This document shows, piece by piece, positions 33,591-41,953 of a DNA stretch of 42,761 nucleotides (position 1 is the first letter of the stretch; each line of letters begins with the position of its first letter). The notes beneath the pieces were generated by a model. That model searched no databases, had not been told where the DNA came from, and was given only the letters and a program-made list of their open reading frames with translations. The translations under genes and the position numbers were made by a program. The DNA is taken from positions 1 to 42,761 of the forward strand of contig DJWE01000007.1 in assembly GCA_002441465.1 (NCBI GenBank). Direction: 5' to 3'. This DNA is from Propionibacteriaceae bacterium UBA6238. GTDB lineage: Bacteria > Actinomycetota > Actinomycetes > Propionibacteriales > Propionibacteriaceae.

Positions 33591-33900
33591 CCGAGCCGAA
33601 CTGGCGCCACTCAGCACCTCACGCGTCCTTCATTGCTCACGGCTCTCAGACGGGGGGTAGATCGCGGTGTCCGGACGTGCCGTCGCGACTCGTCGCGGAG
33701 ATGCGGTCGCAGATGGGCGGTAACCAATCACGTCATCACCCCCCATCCCGAAACATCGCCCACCGCGAACTCCTGCGGGGGCGGCCATCCTCGTGCCTAT
33801 CGCGACAACTGCTCATTCGCCGCGTGCAGTTCCACCTTCGTGGCCAAGTCGACGCCCTAGCCTCGATTGAGGTTCACCCCGAACCGTGGAGGGTTACTCT
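33591..33900. other. gene-free stretch between SDR and IS3 remnant
   Basis: I see no supported gene, hairpin terminator or repeat here; open frames are short and without start signals. Confidence 0.5.
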
Positions 33901-34145
33901 TTAGGCCGCTTCTCGGTTGAGAGCGGTGGTCTCGTAGGTGATGGGTGCCATCATGGCAGCGCTGCTGTGCCGGCGGGTGTGGTTCTAGAAGCCGTAGCAC
34001 CACTCGAGCACGACGGCCTGGGCCTGCCGTATGTCGACGAACCGGTGCCGGGACAGGACTTCCCATTCCAGGCTGGAGAAGAACGCTTCGGCGGGGGCGT
34101 TGTCGAAGCAGGACCCGACCCGGCCCATCGATTGCCGCCCTCTTA
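33901..34145 (-). pseudogene. IS3-family transposase (OrfB) C-terminal remnant
   Basis: The minus-strand translation matches the end of IS3-type OrfB: RQSMGRVGSCFDNAPAEAFF, then SLEWEVLSRHRFVDIRQA and NHTRRHSSAAMMAP, ending at TAA 33903-33901. An in-frame TAG replaces the usual Tyr in the FYNH motif, and the N-terminal half is absent. The surviving segment includes the last catalytic Glu region. Dead element marking the start of the right-hand accessory region. Confidence 0.85.
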
Positions 34146-34332
34146 GGCACAGCTTCATGAACGGTTACCACGCAGGTTGACCGGCGGTGACCGAGGGTTC
34201 CCGAACCGTCATCGGCTACCGGGCATACAAGGGTTGGTGACCGCGTTGGTCCGGGTCGTGTCGTCACGGAGGAGTCGGCAGGATTGAACTCGGTGGCGAC
34301 AACCACTCCGTGGGCCTGGGAGAGGCGCCTGA

Positions 34333-34357
34333 TTCGCGCAACGACTTGTTGCGCGAA
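34333..34357. terminator. perfect 10-bp inverted repeat
   Basis: TTCGCGCAAC (34333-34342) and GTTGCGCGAA (34348-34357) form a perfect 10-bp stem with a 5-base loop, 9 bp beyond the original stop of the YhcG-type gene. No T-tract follows on either strand. It may terminate or protect the YhcG transcript. Confidence 0.5.
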
Positions 34358-34365
34358 GTCAGCGC

Positions 34366-35384
34366 TCAACTCTCGAGTGCGCGCTCAAGGTCGGCCTCGG
34401 ACGGCAGCGCGGCCTCTCCGCGACGGGGAGCAGGTCGTAACTGGCGCACCGCGATCGGCTGGGAGTTGGTGGCCAGACGTATTTCACGAACCGATCGTTC
34501 TTGTCGGTGCAGAGCAGCAAACCCACGGTCGCCTGGTGCTGCGGGCGGCGGAGCTGGTCCTCGACCAGGCGCACGTACAGCTCCAGTTGGGCGGCATATT
34601 CGGCCCTGAACTTCCCTACCTTGAGTTCGACGACGACGTAGCGCAGTTGCTCGACGTGGAAGAACAGGAGGTCGATCACGAACTCCTCGCCTTCGATGGC
34701 GAGGGTCACCTGGCGTCCGACGAAGCTGAAGCCGGCGCCGAGTTCGCTGAGTGTGTGCTGGATCTTGTCGACCAGCGATTGCTCCAGTTCCCGCTCGGCA
34801 TAGCCAGGCTCGATGGTGAGGAAGTCGAAGACGTAGGGGTCCTTGGTGAGTTGCCTAGCCTGATCGGACGCCTCGGGAGTGAGGACTCGGTCGAAGTTGG
34901 TCGGCGCGGTTCCGAAGCGCTGATGGGCGACGGTCTTGATGTGGTGTTCGAGAACCGCGCGGGACCAGCCGTTCGTGACGGCCTGGAAGGCATACCAGTT
35001 CCTGAGGTCAGCGTCATCCAACTTGTCGAGCAGGACCGTGATGTGACCCCAGGGCAGTTGGGCAACAGCTTGTTGCCCAAACTGATCCGGCGTTGTCCAT
35101 GCGCGGGCGAAGGAGCGCATGTACTTCAGGTTGCGGACTGAGAAGCCGCCCGCGCCGTCGAACTCGGCTCGAAGGTCCGCCGACAGCCGGTCGATGACCC
35201 TGTCACCCCACTCAGCCTGCTCGGTCTGCGCCACGAGCACTCGCCCGATCTGCCAGTACAGGCTGATCAGTTCGGTGTTGACTCGACGCTGGGCCTGGTA
35301 GCGCGCCTGACGAACCCGCTCCTTCAGGTCGGCGAGCACACCTGCGTAGTCGCCGGGAACCTCGACACCAGTCACATCGACCAC
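34366..35384 (-). pseudogene. YhcG/DUF1016-type PD-(D/E)xK nuclease, frameshifted
   Basis: About 340 codons. N-terminal DUF1016 helical domain (about 10-160, including the LYWQIGR and LPWGHI motifs) and a C-terminal PD-(D/E)xK nuclease with VIDLLFFH and VVVELKVGKF (E253, K255). Near 34473-34478 the frame breaks: after LCTDKNDRFVKYVW the main frame runs to a stop near 34359 with basic, unrelated residues. The +1 frame gives the expected family ending ATNSQPIAVRQL and ALPSEADLERALES with a stop at 34366-34368. A single-base deletion is the simplest cause. The catalytic core precedes the break, so some function may remain. Confidence 0.8.
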
Positions 35385-35463
35385 CCTGGCGATCCGGCTC
35401 GGACGGGTCGCGCGAGCGGTCCGTCGGTCCCGTGCCCACGCCTAGGCATCGCGTCAGACACGC

Positions 35464-36777
35464 TCATCTAGAGATCCCGAGCCGGTGATGGCCGGCCATC
35501 CGCGGGGTGTCTTCCTCGGGTCTGCGCGTTCGGACGTTTGACCCCACGCTTTCCCACCCGTCGGCGACGATGCGGTTGTCGACCAGTGCGATGGGGCCGG
35601 CCCCGCCTGCCACCGAGGCTGCGGGAAGGACGGCCTGGTTGATCGCCTTGGCAGCGTCCTCCAGCGCCAGGCGTGCTTGGTTTGCTCGTTCGCTGAGGAG
35701 TACCCCGGCGGGGTGATCGAAGGCCATGGTTTCCCAGTCGAGCTTGACGTGGCGGCGCTCGACCCCGGGCGGACGCAGGTTCGGACGCTCGTGCGCGACC
35801 CACAGCCCGCCCCGGTTCACCAACCAGGTCACGGCTCTGGCCTGCATCTCCCCAATCGTCGCGGCTGCGCTGATGGCGGATCGGAGGGCGTGGACTCTCC
35901 CGCGAAGTGTCAGCCTGGCCAGCGGTGGGCCGGTGAGGGCGTCGCGAACCGCCCTGACCGCTTTGTGGTGCTCGTACGCCCGTCCACCCAGTTGGAGTGT
36001 CGACGGCCAGGCTGCGGCTTCGCGCCAGGCCTTGGACGCGATGCCCATGAGGCGTGCCGTTTCGCGGCTGGCGTCGGGCTCGATGATGCGTCGGCGTGCG
36101 GCGTCGTGCATGGTGTCGGCCGTGGTCCGGGAGAGCAGCGCGAGCGTGGCCGCAGCGTCCTGCAAGGCGATTCCGGTGATGAGGTGGTAGTTGGTGAAGA
36201 TCGGTTCGGCGGCACCGACCCACAGCTGGACGGCACCATCGACGGTGCCCGCGCTGAGCCGGGTGACGGTGAGGCGTTCGAGCGTGCTCACCCGCGCCTG
36301 CGGTGGCAGCAACGCGTCCAGTTCGGTCGCCTCGGCGATCTTCCACACGATGACGCCCGCACGTTCGTTGCCGGAGGCCCGGGCAATGTCGACGGTGGAT
36401 CGAGCCGCAGCATGGAGCGCTGCCCGGATGCTGGCCTGAAGCCTGGCGCGTTGAGCTTGGCCGGCGTCCGCAACCACTCTTGGGGAACTGGCCACAACGT
36501 CGCCCAGTGCCCCGACCGTCAGCGCCAACGCCGTCACACTCGGGTCGGCCGCCGTCCCCGCTTGAGTTGGTCCACCGCGGCGCGGGGACCGCAGGAGGGC
36601 ATAGAAGTCGGGGTGCTCCTCCGGGCGCGGATCGAGTGCTTCGAGGACGCGACTGGCGTTGGTCGCCAGTGGCATCCAGGCGAGCAGATGCTCGTCCAAC
36701 TGAGCCGGGTTCTCATTCGGACGCAGGCCGGCGGCCTGTCGGTGCATGCGTCGCAGCAGATCATCAACGGTGGCCAT
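35464..36777 (-). CDS. hypothetical protein, mobile-element associated
   Basis: 437 residues from ATG 36777, which overlaps the stop of the preceding small gene by 14 bp. Mostly helical, Ala-rich, with no membrane segment and no motif I recognise; a RHVKLDWETMAFDHP segment near residue 350 could be a domain edge. The frame is open further upstream to 37011, but coupling favours 36777. It is the last gene of a four-gene set with the ArdC-like protein, so an accessory role in element maintenance or host takeover is plausible but unproven. Confidence 0.7.
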   Translation of the reverse strand: MATVDDLLRRMHRQAAGLRPNENPAQLDEHLLAWMPLATNASRVLEALDPRPEEHPDFYALLRSPRRGGPTQAGTAADPSVTALALTVGALGDVVASSPRVVADAGQAQRARLQASIRAALHAAARSTVDIARASGNERAGVIVWKIAEATELDALLPPQARVSTLERLTVTRLSAGTVDGAVQLWVGAAEPIFTNYHLITGIALQDAAATLALLSRTTADTMHDAARRRIIEPDASRETARLMGIASKAWREAAAWPSTLQLGGRAYEHHKAVRAVRDALTGPPLARLTLRGRVHALRSAISAAATIGEMQARAVTWLVNRGGLWVAHERPNLRPPGVERRHVKLDWETMAFDHPAGVLLSERANQARLALEDAAKAINQAVLPAASVAGGAGPIALVDNRIVADGWESVGSNVRTRRPEEDTPRMAGHHRLGISR

Positions 36778-37081
36778 CGCCGACCTGCTCACGTAGCGAC
36801 CGCAGGGCTGCCCAGACGGCCAGCGGCACATGGTCGAGGACTTCGCCGAGCGTGGCCTCGGCGCAAGCAAGTGACTCGGACGGCGTCCCCTCGTTCGCCA
36901 CGCAGGCCGGCCAGACGTCACCGAACATCGCCTGCAGATCAAGGCAACTGAGGCCGAGCAAAAGGGTGCTGGTGCTCTGATCGTCATCACCGAGAAGCCG
37001 ATCGGTGGCATTGCGGATGTGTCCGAGAGCCTCAGCGAACGCGTCCTCGACGTTGCTCGCCCCGCGGTCAGGTGACGTCAT
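36764..37081 (-). CDS. small hypothetical protein
   Basis: 105 residues, acidic and helical, starting at ATG 37081 which overlaps the stop of the ArdC-like gene by 4 bp (ATGA); its stop overlaps the next gene by 14 bp. No recognised domain. The tight overlaps on both sides make it a real member of the operon and a candidate partner of the 437-residue protein. Confidence 0.7.
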   Translation of the reverse strand: MTSPDRGASNVEDAFAEALGHIRNATDRLLGDDDQSTSTLLLGLSCLDLQAMFGDVWPACVANEGTPSESLACAEATLGEVLDHVPLAVWAALRSLREQVGDGHR

Positions 37082-38157
37082 CGCGGCACCCCTGGCGAAT
37101 GACGCGGAGCTGCAAACAAGGCAGCCTGCTCGGCGCGGAGTCCGCGCGAGGGCGCCTCCGCCACGACCTCCCACGGGGCTTTCGTGGCCGCGATGGACGC
37201 AATGGGCTGGACGGTCCGTGCCCACTCGTCGACGAGGTCGTCCTCAAGATTCTGCGCGGGCCTGGTGTGGGTGAGGATGCGGTCCGCGGCGGCGATCACC
37301 CGCTGGCCCGTTGCGACAATCACGTCGGCAATCGACGTGGTCTCGGTCGTGGCGCGGGCGGCCCAGCCGGCCACGTAGTCGAAGGTGTACTGGCTTGTGT
37401 CGACGCCGTGTGCGCCAAGCACGGCGTAGGCGATGCTCTCGGCTTCGACCTCCCGCAACTCGCGCTGGGTGGCGTAGGTTTCGTGGTCCTTGGCGCTCAT
37501 GGTCAAGGCATGGCCGATCTCGTGGCACAGCGACTTGGTAGCCATCAGGTCATCCACGTCCGGCCTGATCCGGATCTCCCGGGACGTGAAGTCGATCAAC
37601 CCGTTCGCCGTCCCGCAGTCTCCGCGGACCACCGTGTAGCCCTCAATCGCGGCAAGCTCGGACAGCGAGTCCCACAGCCCAGGCGGCGCCTCACCGGTCA
37701 GCAGTTGCGGCGGCGGCGGTACTTGCACCTCCGGTGTCACCTGGCTGGCGTCAAAGACGCTCACCGGCTTCACGCCGACCATCTCGCGACGGAACCGCGG
37801 CTGCCCGGTCTCGTCCATCACCGGACGGCCCGCATGGTCGAGGACCGGTGTCTTGCGCAGGATCGGCGCCAGGACCTTGATGGCCTTCTCGCCCCGGCGA
37901 ACGACATGGCCCTTCTGCTTCCACGCCCCGAAACCGGCCACCATCGTCGCCCCGGGACACTGAGCATTGATCAGCAGAACGTTCGAAAACGAGTAGGAAT
38001 GCAGGCTCCGCGCCAAGCTCAGCCACCGCTGCCACGCCTCGACACTGCCCAGGTTCGCGACCTGCTCGGCCAACTGCGCGTGCAACTCCTCCAGAGTGTT
38101 CCGGCGCGCCTCGGCCCGCTCCTCGGGCGTCCATTCCGGCCGAGTCACCGCACTCAC
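37078..38157 (-). CDS. ArdC-like antirestriction protein with zinc metallopeptidase motif
   Basis: 359 residues from GTG 38157, whose GTGA overlaps the stop of the small gene before it. The N-terminal ArdC ssDNA-binding domain (about 10-110: FSNVLLINAQ, GFGAWKQKGHVVRRGEKAI) is followed by a metallopeptidase-like domain with HEIGH at H212-E213-H216. ArdC proteins protect incoming conjugative DNA from restriction, acting in the recipient cytoplasm. Their presence is a hallmark of conjugative or integrative elements. Upstream GTG 38160 is also possible. Confidence 0.87.
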   Translation of the reverse strand: MSAVTRPEWTPEERAEARRNTLEELHAQLAEQVANLGSVEAWQRWLSLARSLHSYSFSNVLLINAQCPGATMVAGFGAWKQKGHVVRRGEKAIKVLAPILRKTPVLDHAGRPVMDETGQPRFRREMVGVKPVSVFDASQVTPEVQVPPPPQLLTGEAPPGLWDSLSELAAIEGYTVVRGDCGTANGLIDFTSREIRIRPDVDDLMATKSLCHEIGHALTMSAKDHETYATQRELREVEAESIAYAVLGAHGVDTSQYTFDYVAGWAARATTETTSIADVIVATGQRVIAAADRILTHTRPAQNLEDDLVDEWARTVQPIASIAATKAPWEVVAEAPSRGLRAEQAALFAAPRHSPGVPR

Positions 38158-38321
38158 CACTCCTGCAGACGCAGTAGCTCGGCGACCAGTTCGGCCAGTT
38201 CTGCGTCCGATGCACCGGCGTTCCGGCGGTCGGCGAGCAGGTCGAGTTGCTCCTGCAACACCAACGGGAGATCGGCCGGGTGGAGACGGAGGTCCACACC
38301 CGCGTCGTCGGCAGCCTCCAT
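38154..38321 (-). CDS. small acidic hypothetical protein upstream of ArdC
   Basis: 55 residues, acidic and Leu-rich helical. GGAGG lies 6 bp before ATG 38321, deciding the start over the open frame to 38336. Its stop overlaps the ArdC-like start by 4 bp, so the two are co-translated. No family recognised. It follows the repeated leader at 38360-38381. Confidence 0.75.
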   Translation of the reverse strand: MEAADDAGVDLRLHPADLPLVLQEQLDLLADRRNAGASDAELAELVAELLRLQEW

Positions 38322-38359
38322 GCGACACCTCCACAACCCGACACTGGGAAGAGCGGAAG

Positions 38360-38381
38360 CCCTTCACCAGTACAGGCAGAT
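38360..38381 (-). repeat. leader repeat, copy A
   Basis: 22 bp beginning CCCTTCACCAGTA and ending CAGGCAGAT, matching copy B at 42277-42299 except for one inserted A. It lies 39 bp before the start of the small gene and ArdC operon. The flanking 30 bp on the far side is also partly alike (both reach GGCCAG). Confidence 0.75.
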
Positions 38382-38672
38382 AGGAGGACCTTCCTTGGCC
38401 AGAAGTCGCCCGCGTGGTCGCATCATTCGGGCGCTCAACATCGCCGATTGCTGCGCCTGGCAACCCTCCACCGACCTCGAAGCCGGCCCGTCGGTAGTTC
38501 GTGCGAAGATGGCGTTCATGAGGACACGACCGCGCGAGGGGCTCAACCTATAGCCCCGGTCCGTCCTTCACCGAGGGGTCGCGGGCCGGGGCTCTGAACC
38601 CTCGGAGGCATCCGTGTCCCGTATGTCCCGCTTCATGTCCGTGTCGCCCGTGGCGACATCGCGCGTGTTGAA
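38382..38672. other. intergenic control region
   Basis: No convincing gene. It holds the presumed minus-strand promoter of the ArdC operon and a dyad AGCCCCGG (38552-38559) / CCGGGGCT (38586-38593) with a 26-base loop that could form a hairpin upstream of the plus-strand small gene. Confidence 0.45.
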
Positions 38673-38894
38673 GTGCACGACCACACCGACGGCATGTGCG
38701 ACCGTCCCGACCCCCGCGATCGCGACGCCCTGTGGCTCGAACGTGGCCACTGTCACTGGACTTGGCTCTGGGACGGCCGCGGCCTGTGCCCCTGCGAGCT
38801 GTGCCACGGCGGCGACGCCAATCGGCGTGAGCGCCGGGCGGATCGGCAGCGGATGCGGCGCGAACTGCGCGCCCGCTCATCGACCGGGATCTAA
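38673..38894 (+). CDS. small Cys/His/Trp-rich hypothetical protein
   Basis: 73 residues from GTG 38673 (or 66 from ATG 38694). A cluster of Cys and His (GHCHWTWLWDGRGLCPCELC) in the middle suggests a small zinc-binding fold, followed by a very basic helix. Third-position G/C is higher in this frame than in the overlapping minus-strand frame at 38568-38807, favouring this one. No family recognised; existence is uncertain. Confidence 0.4.
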   Translation: MHDHTDGMCDRPDPRDRDALWLERGHCHWTWLWDGRGLCPCELCHGGDANRRERRADRQRMRRELRARSSTGI

Positions 38895-39055
38895 GTCCCA
38901 ACCGAAAAGACCGACAGCGACGGCTCGCCCAATGACGGGTTCACGACCGTGGCCGACGTGGGTCCGAGCCGGACGGACTCTCGGCGGGTGGTTGCTCGCC
39001 CTGCAGACGTCCTGACCATACGGTCGAACGTCGGCTCCCCGGGCAAGTGGCTGCG

Positions 39056-39844
39056 TCAGATCTGAAGGGGAGCGATCACCGACTCCGCCCATTCCTGCAC
39101 CTGGACGTCTCCGTCGACCACGAACTCCTGGCCCTTGGCAGCGGACTGGAAGTAGTCGTCCTTGATGCTGGCCTTGGTGTGGTAGCTGATCGAGGCGGGC
39201 TTCATCCAATCCAGAAGCCGCCATCGAGACTGCGCGAGCCCGGGCGCGGTGAGTACCCGGTCCTCGCGGTGGGCGAGGACGCCGGAGCCGGCGGCTTCGC
39301 TGAAGGTGAGGGGGTCGCTGGCCAGGTAGAGGGTGTTGTTCGGCAGCGGGTGCGGGTTCTCCGCGTGGGGATGCCACGGGTAGTCGCGGACCTGATCGCC
39401 CTGGACGATGGCGCCGATCTGCAGGTAGCCGAACAGGATGTGCAGCGTCGGAGCGCTTCTGACGTAACGCAGCCGGCCGTCGGCTGCGTACTCGGCCTGG
39501 CGGAACCGTCCGAAGAACAGGAACAGGTCACCGACTCCGACGCCTTGGTTCGCCAAGTGAGTCTGGGCGGCACCGGTCTGCCCAAAGGCCGGTACCCAGC
39601 CGTCAGCGCGGCCCGGCCGCAGATCCGGATCGAGGTGGCAACAACCGTCCGCCAAGGCCGGGTCGCCGCCAAGCGCCACGATCAAGTCGGAGTAACGAAG
39701 ATCCTCGTGGCTGAGGTCAGCGAACCTGCATCCGGATTCATGGGTGGGGATGGGCAGCGAAAGCAGCGTCCCGTCGGGAAGGATCGGACTCGGAATGCGC
39801 CCGTACTGGGAGTCGAACCCCTTGCGGGACAAGACGATCTTCAT
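39056..39844 (-). CDS. Nmad3: nucleotide modification associated domain 3 protein
   Basis: 262 residues. The N-terminus MKIVLSRKGFDS, then PSPILPDGTLLSLPIP, is the hallmark of the Nmad3 family, predicted from genome context to take part in DNA base hypermodification. Other conserved parts are HLDPDLRPGR and LFLFFGRFRQ. Starts at ATG 39844, overlapping the Nmad2 stop by 4 bp (ATGA), so both proteins are made together. No membrane segments. Family recognition rests on motifs I recall; biochemical function has not, to my knowledge, been established. The frame is open upstream to 39922, but the motif fixes the start. Confidence 0.8.
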   Translation of the reverse strand: MKIVLSRKGFDSQYGRIPSPILPDGTLLSLPIPTHESGCRFADLSHEDLRYSDLIVALGGDPALADGCCHLDPDLRPGRADGWVPAFGQTGAAQTHLANQGVGVGDLFLFFGRFRQAEYAADGRLRYVRSAPTLHILFGYLQIGAIVQGDQVRDYPWHPHAENPHPLPNNTLYLASDPLTFSEAAGSGVLAHREDRVLTAPGLAQSRWRLLDWMKPASISYHTKASIKDDYFQSAAKGQEFVVDGDVQVQEWAESVIAPLQI

Positions 39845-40584
39845 CGTGAACCTCGGCATCCCCGGGCAGAGATGCTCGGCGTGTTTGCTGTAGTGCGGGA
39901 GTCGTCGAACAGCTCGGCCCACGGCCCATTGAGCAGCGCCTCGAGTTCGGCAATGGTCTCGGGTGAGTGGTTGGAGCTGTGGCCGCGACCGTGGTGCAGC
40001 CGCTGCTCCACCGGGTCGTAGGGCGCGTCCGCTCCGAAGTAGACGAAGTGGTCCGACAGCAGCACGTAGAGGCCGCTCAGGTCGTGATGCTTGCTGACCT
40101 CATCCTCGTCGTCACCGGCGGAGTGGGTGCACGGCGCAAGTTGGCGGGCTGTCGCCGGGTCATTACCGGTGTAGATCGCGTCCCCATGCCAAGCCGGATC
40201 AGCCGGAGTGAGACCCGTTCGACTCGGACGCTTCTCGGGATGCTCCTCGAAGTAGAACTCGAAGTCGAGGACGTCGGTCACCTGCATCGCGTACACGATT
40301 GACCGGCGCGGGCGATCCGACAGCGACGCGCCCGCCAGCCCGACCACCCAGATGTTCTGGCCGCGGACAAAGTCAGGATCGGCGGTTCGAAGCTCGCGGA
40401 TGTCGACGTTCCCGGACTGCCGCAGCAGCCGGGCGCCCACCGACTTGCGGATCGCAGGCTTGCAGCACGCCAGAGTGCACACCCCGAAGAACGGGTTGGG
40501 AGCGAAACCAGAGTCGGTTGCGACCACGTAGCTGTACAGAACGTTGATCCGCCGCAGGGCGTCCCTCGAGTTGTCCTCGACCAC
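39841..40584 (-). CDS. Nmad2: nucleotide modification associated domain 2 protein
   Basis: 247 residues from GTG 40584 (the frame is open to 40647). Its core LYSYVVATDSGFAPNPFFG then VCTLACCKPAIR is the Nmad2 signature. The two adjacent Cys residues and the GFAPNPF motif are intact. Nmad2 is a predicted component of base-modification systems. It couples to Nmad3 by a 4-bp overlap, a conserved-looking gene pair. No strong ribosome binding site marks the start; a slightly later start near the signature is possible. Sits downstream of three small element genes on the same strand. Confidence 0.8.
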   Translation of the reverse strand: MVEDNSRDALRRINVLYSYVVATDSGFAPNPFFGVCTLACCKPAIRKSVGARLLRQSGNVDIRELRTADPDFVRGQNIWVVGLAGASLSDRPRRSIVYAMQVTDVLDFEFYFEEHPEKRPSRTGLTPADPAWHGDAIYTGNDPATARQLAPCTHSAGDDEDEVSKHHDLSGLYVLLSDHFVYFGADAPYDPVEQRLHHGRGHSSNHSPETIAELEALLNGPWAELFDDSRTTANTPSISARGCRGSR

Positions 40585-40706
40585 GCCCCCATCTTGGCCC
40601 CTTGGGCTGACGGTCGGGCTCTCTTGGGACTCCGACCGTCCAGCCAAGCGTCGTCATGCGCCTGTGTCGTCCCGAGGAAAGCAACTGCAATTTGGCAATG
40701 GACTGC

Positions 40707-41132
40707 TCAACTCGATCCGCCTGCCTCGATCCGTTGATCAGCGTGCTCTCTCATCGCGCGTCCTCGAAGCCCTGTCGTGCGATAGCCCTGGCGGGAGATC
40801 GCGGCCTGAGCGTCGTCGAGCAGCGGGCCGACGCGCTGCAGAAGCTCGGCGGCATCGGTGAGGGCGTTCACGGCGTGAGCGACGGAGTCGACCGGGTCAC
40901 GTCCGTCGTCCTCGCAGACGTCGTGCGTGGCGAGCGATCGCTCTAGCCCACGAGCGAGTTGGCCGAGCGCCTGGGCGAGGCCGTAGCCGCCAGCGCTCTG
41001 CAGGAAGCCGAGCACCCGGTAGACGACCGGGGCAGGTATGCCGTCGCCGCTGAAGATGGTGGCGTGGTTGATGCTGCGAATCGCCTCGTAGGCGGTCTGG
41101 GCGTCGAGTTCGATGCTGGTGCGATCTGTCAT
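40707..41132 (-). CDS. hypothetical protein of actinobacterial integrative elements
   Basis: 141 residues, helical, soluble. Landmarks are AYEAIRSINHATI, PAPVVYRVLGFL and DVCEDDGRDP. I recall similar unnamed proteins in actinobacterial integrative elements; no function is known. ATG 41132 overlaps the stop of the membrane protein gene by 4 bp (ATGA). 122 bp separate it from the Nmad2 start. Confidence 0.75.
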   Translation of the reverse strand: MTDRTSIELDAQTAYEAIRSINHATIFSGDGIPAPVVYRVLGFLQSAGGYGLAQALGQLARGLERSLATHDVCEDDGRDPVDSVAHAVNALTDAAELLQRVGPLLDDAQAAISRQGYRTTGLRGRAMREHADQRIEAGGSS

Positions 41133-41953
41133 TGCCTCGCCTCCAGCGGGACGTCGGCGCGCCGGCGATCGGCCTTGAACCTCGGATCGAGAACCATCCT
41201 GGCGACCGGGCTGAGGCCCTCGTCGATGACGCGATGGTCCCCCAGTTCGTCGAGCTTCCGCGTCCACGCCTGATCGAGCGGTCCGGTGGTGTAGGTCAGA
41301 ACCGCCAGAACGATGAGTGGAATGGCCGCCTCCCAGCGTCCGTGCTGGACGGCATCGAGCAGACCAAGACCGAAGACGACCGGCCGCAACTTCCACGAGA
41401 ACGACATCAGCGGAGCTCGAGCAAGCCGGTTTGCGACCTTGCCTGCCACGGCCCTTGCGATCGTCCACGGCAGGCAGTAGATCTCGACAGCCAGAACTGT
41501 CCGAGAACCAAGGACCGGCAGCTGGCCGAACCCATGAGCGACCATCGCACTCACCTCGGCATCGGAGACCTTTCCAGCCCGGAGCGCGTTCAGCACCGAC
41601 TCACTCACCAGCAGGACGCCGGGGCGCGGCACGGCGACGGCCCAGCCGACTGTCCTGCGACCTCTCGCGACGAAAACGCGGGGCTGGTTGCGTCCGCGCA
41701 GGGATGCGACCGGGACGATCGCCCGCAGAACCGCATCCCGATCGGCGACCGAGGCACACCGAGCCCCGAAAGCCAGCCACAGCACAAGACGCGTCCGGTA
41801 GGCCACGACGAAGACCACCCCGCCCAACAGAACGGCGGACGCGAACTCGCTGGCCGAGGCCGACAACACGATCCAGAACGCCGAACTAACGATCACCCCC
41901 GTGATCTGAGCGAGCGCCCAGCAGGCCCGCCAACGGACCGGGGTGCGGTTCAT
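41129..41953 (-). CDS. membrane protein with degenerate M48-peptidase-like region
   Basis: 274 residues from ATG 41953, overlapping the previous gene's stop by one base. Two N-terminal membrane segments (about 10-55) and hydrophobic stretches further on (about 160-230). The middle (LVSESVLNALRAGKVSDAEV then MVAHGFGQLPVL) has the layout of M48 peptidases, but the HExxH zinc motif reads HGFGQ, so catalysis is unlikely. Element-associated, role unknown. Confidence 0.75.
   Translation of the reverse strand: MNRTPVRWRACWALAQITGVIVSSAFWIVLSASASEFASAVLLGGVVFVVAYRTRLVLWLAFGARCASVADRDAVLRAIVPVASLRGRNQPRVFVARGRRTVGWAVAVPRPGVLLVSESVLNALRAGKVSDAEVSAMVAHGFGQLPVLGSRTVLAVEIYCLPWTIARAVAGKVANRLARAPLMSFSWKLRPVVFGLGLLDAVQHGRWEAAIPLIVLAVLTYTTGPLDQAWTRKLDELGDHRVIDEGLSPVARMVLDPRFKADRRRADVPLEARQ

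Noticed and set aside
33857..34369. 170-codon minus-strand frame beginning at a TTG after the YhcG stop
   Set aside because: It runs out of frame through the IS3 remnant and has no recognisable domain; the first 40 codons might be a fragment of something, but I cannot support it.
38568..38807. 79-codon minus-strand frame overlapping the small Cys-rich gene
   Set aside because: Composition is passable, but third-position G/C is lower than in the plus-strand frame and no start signal is clear.
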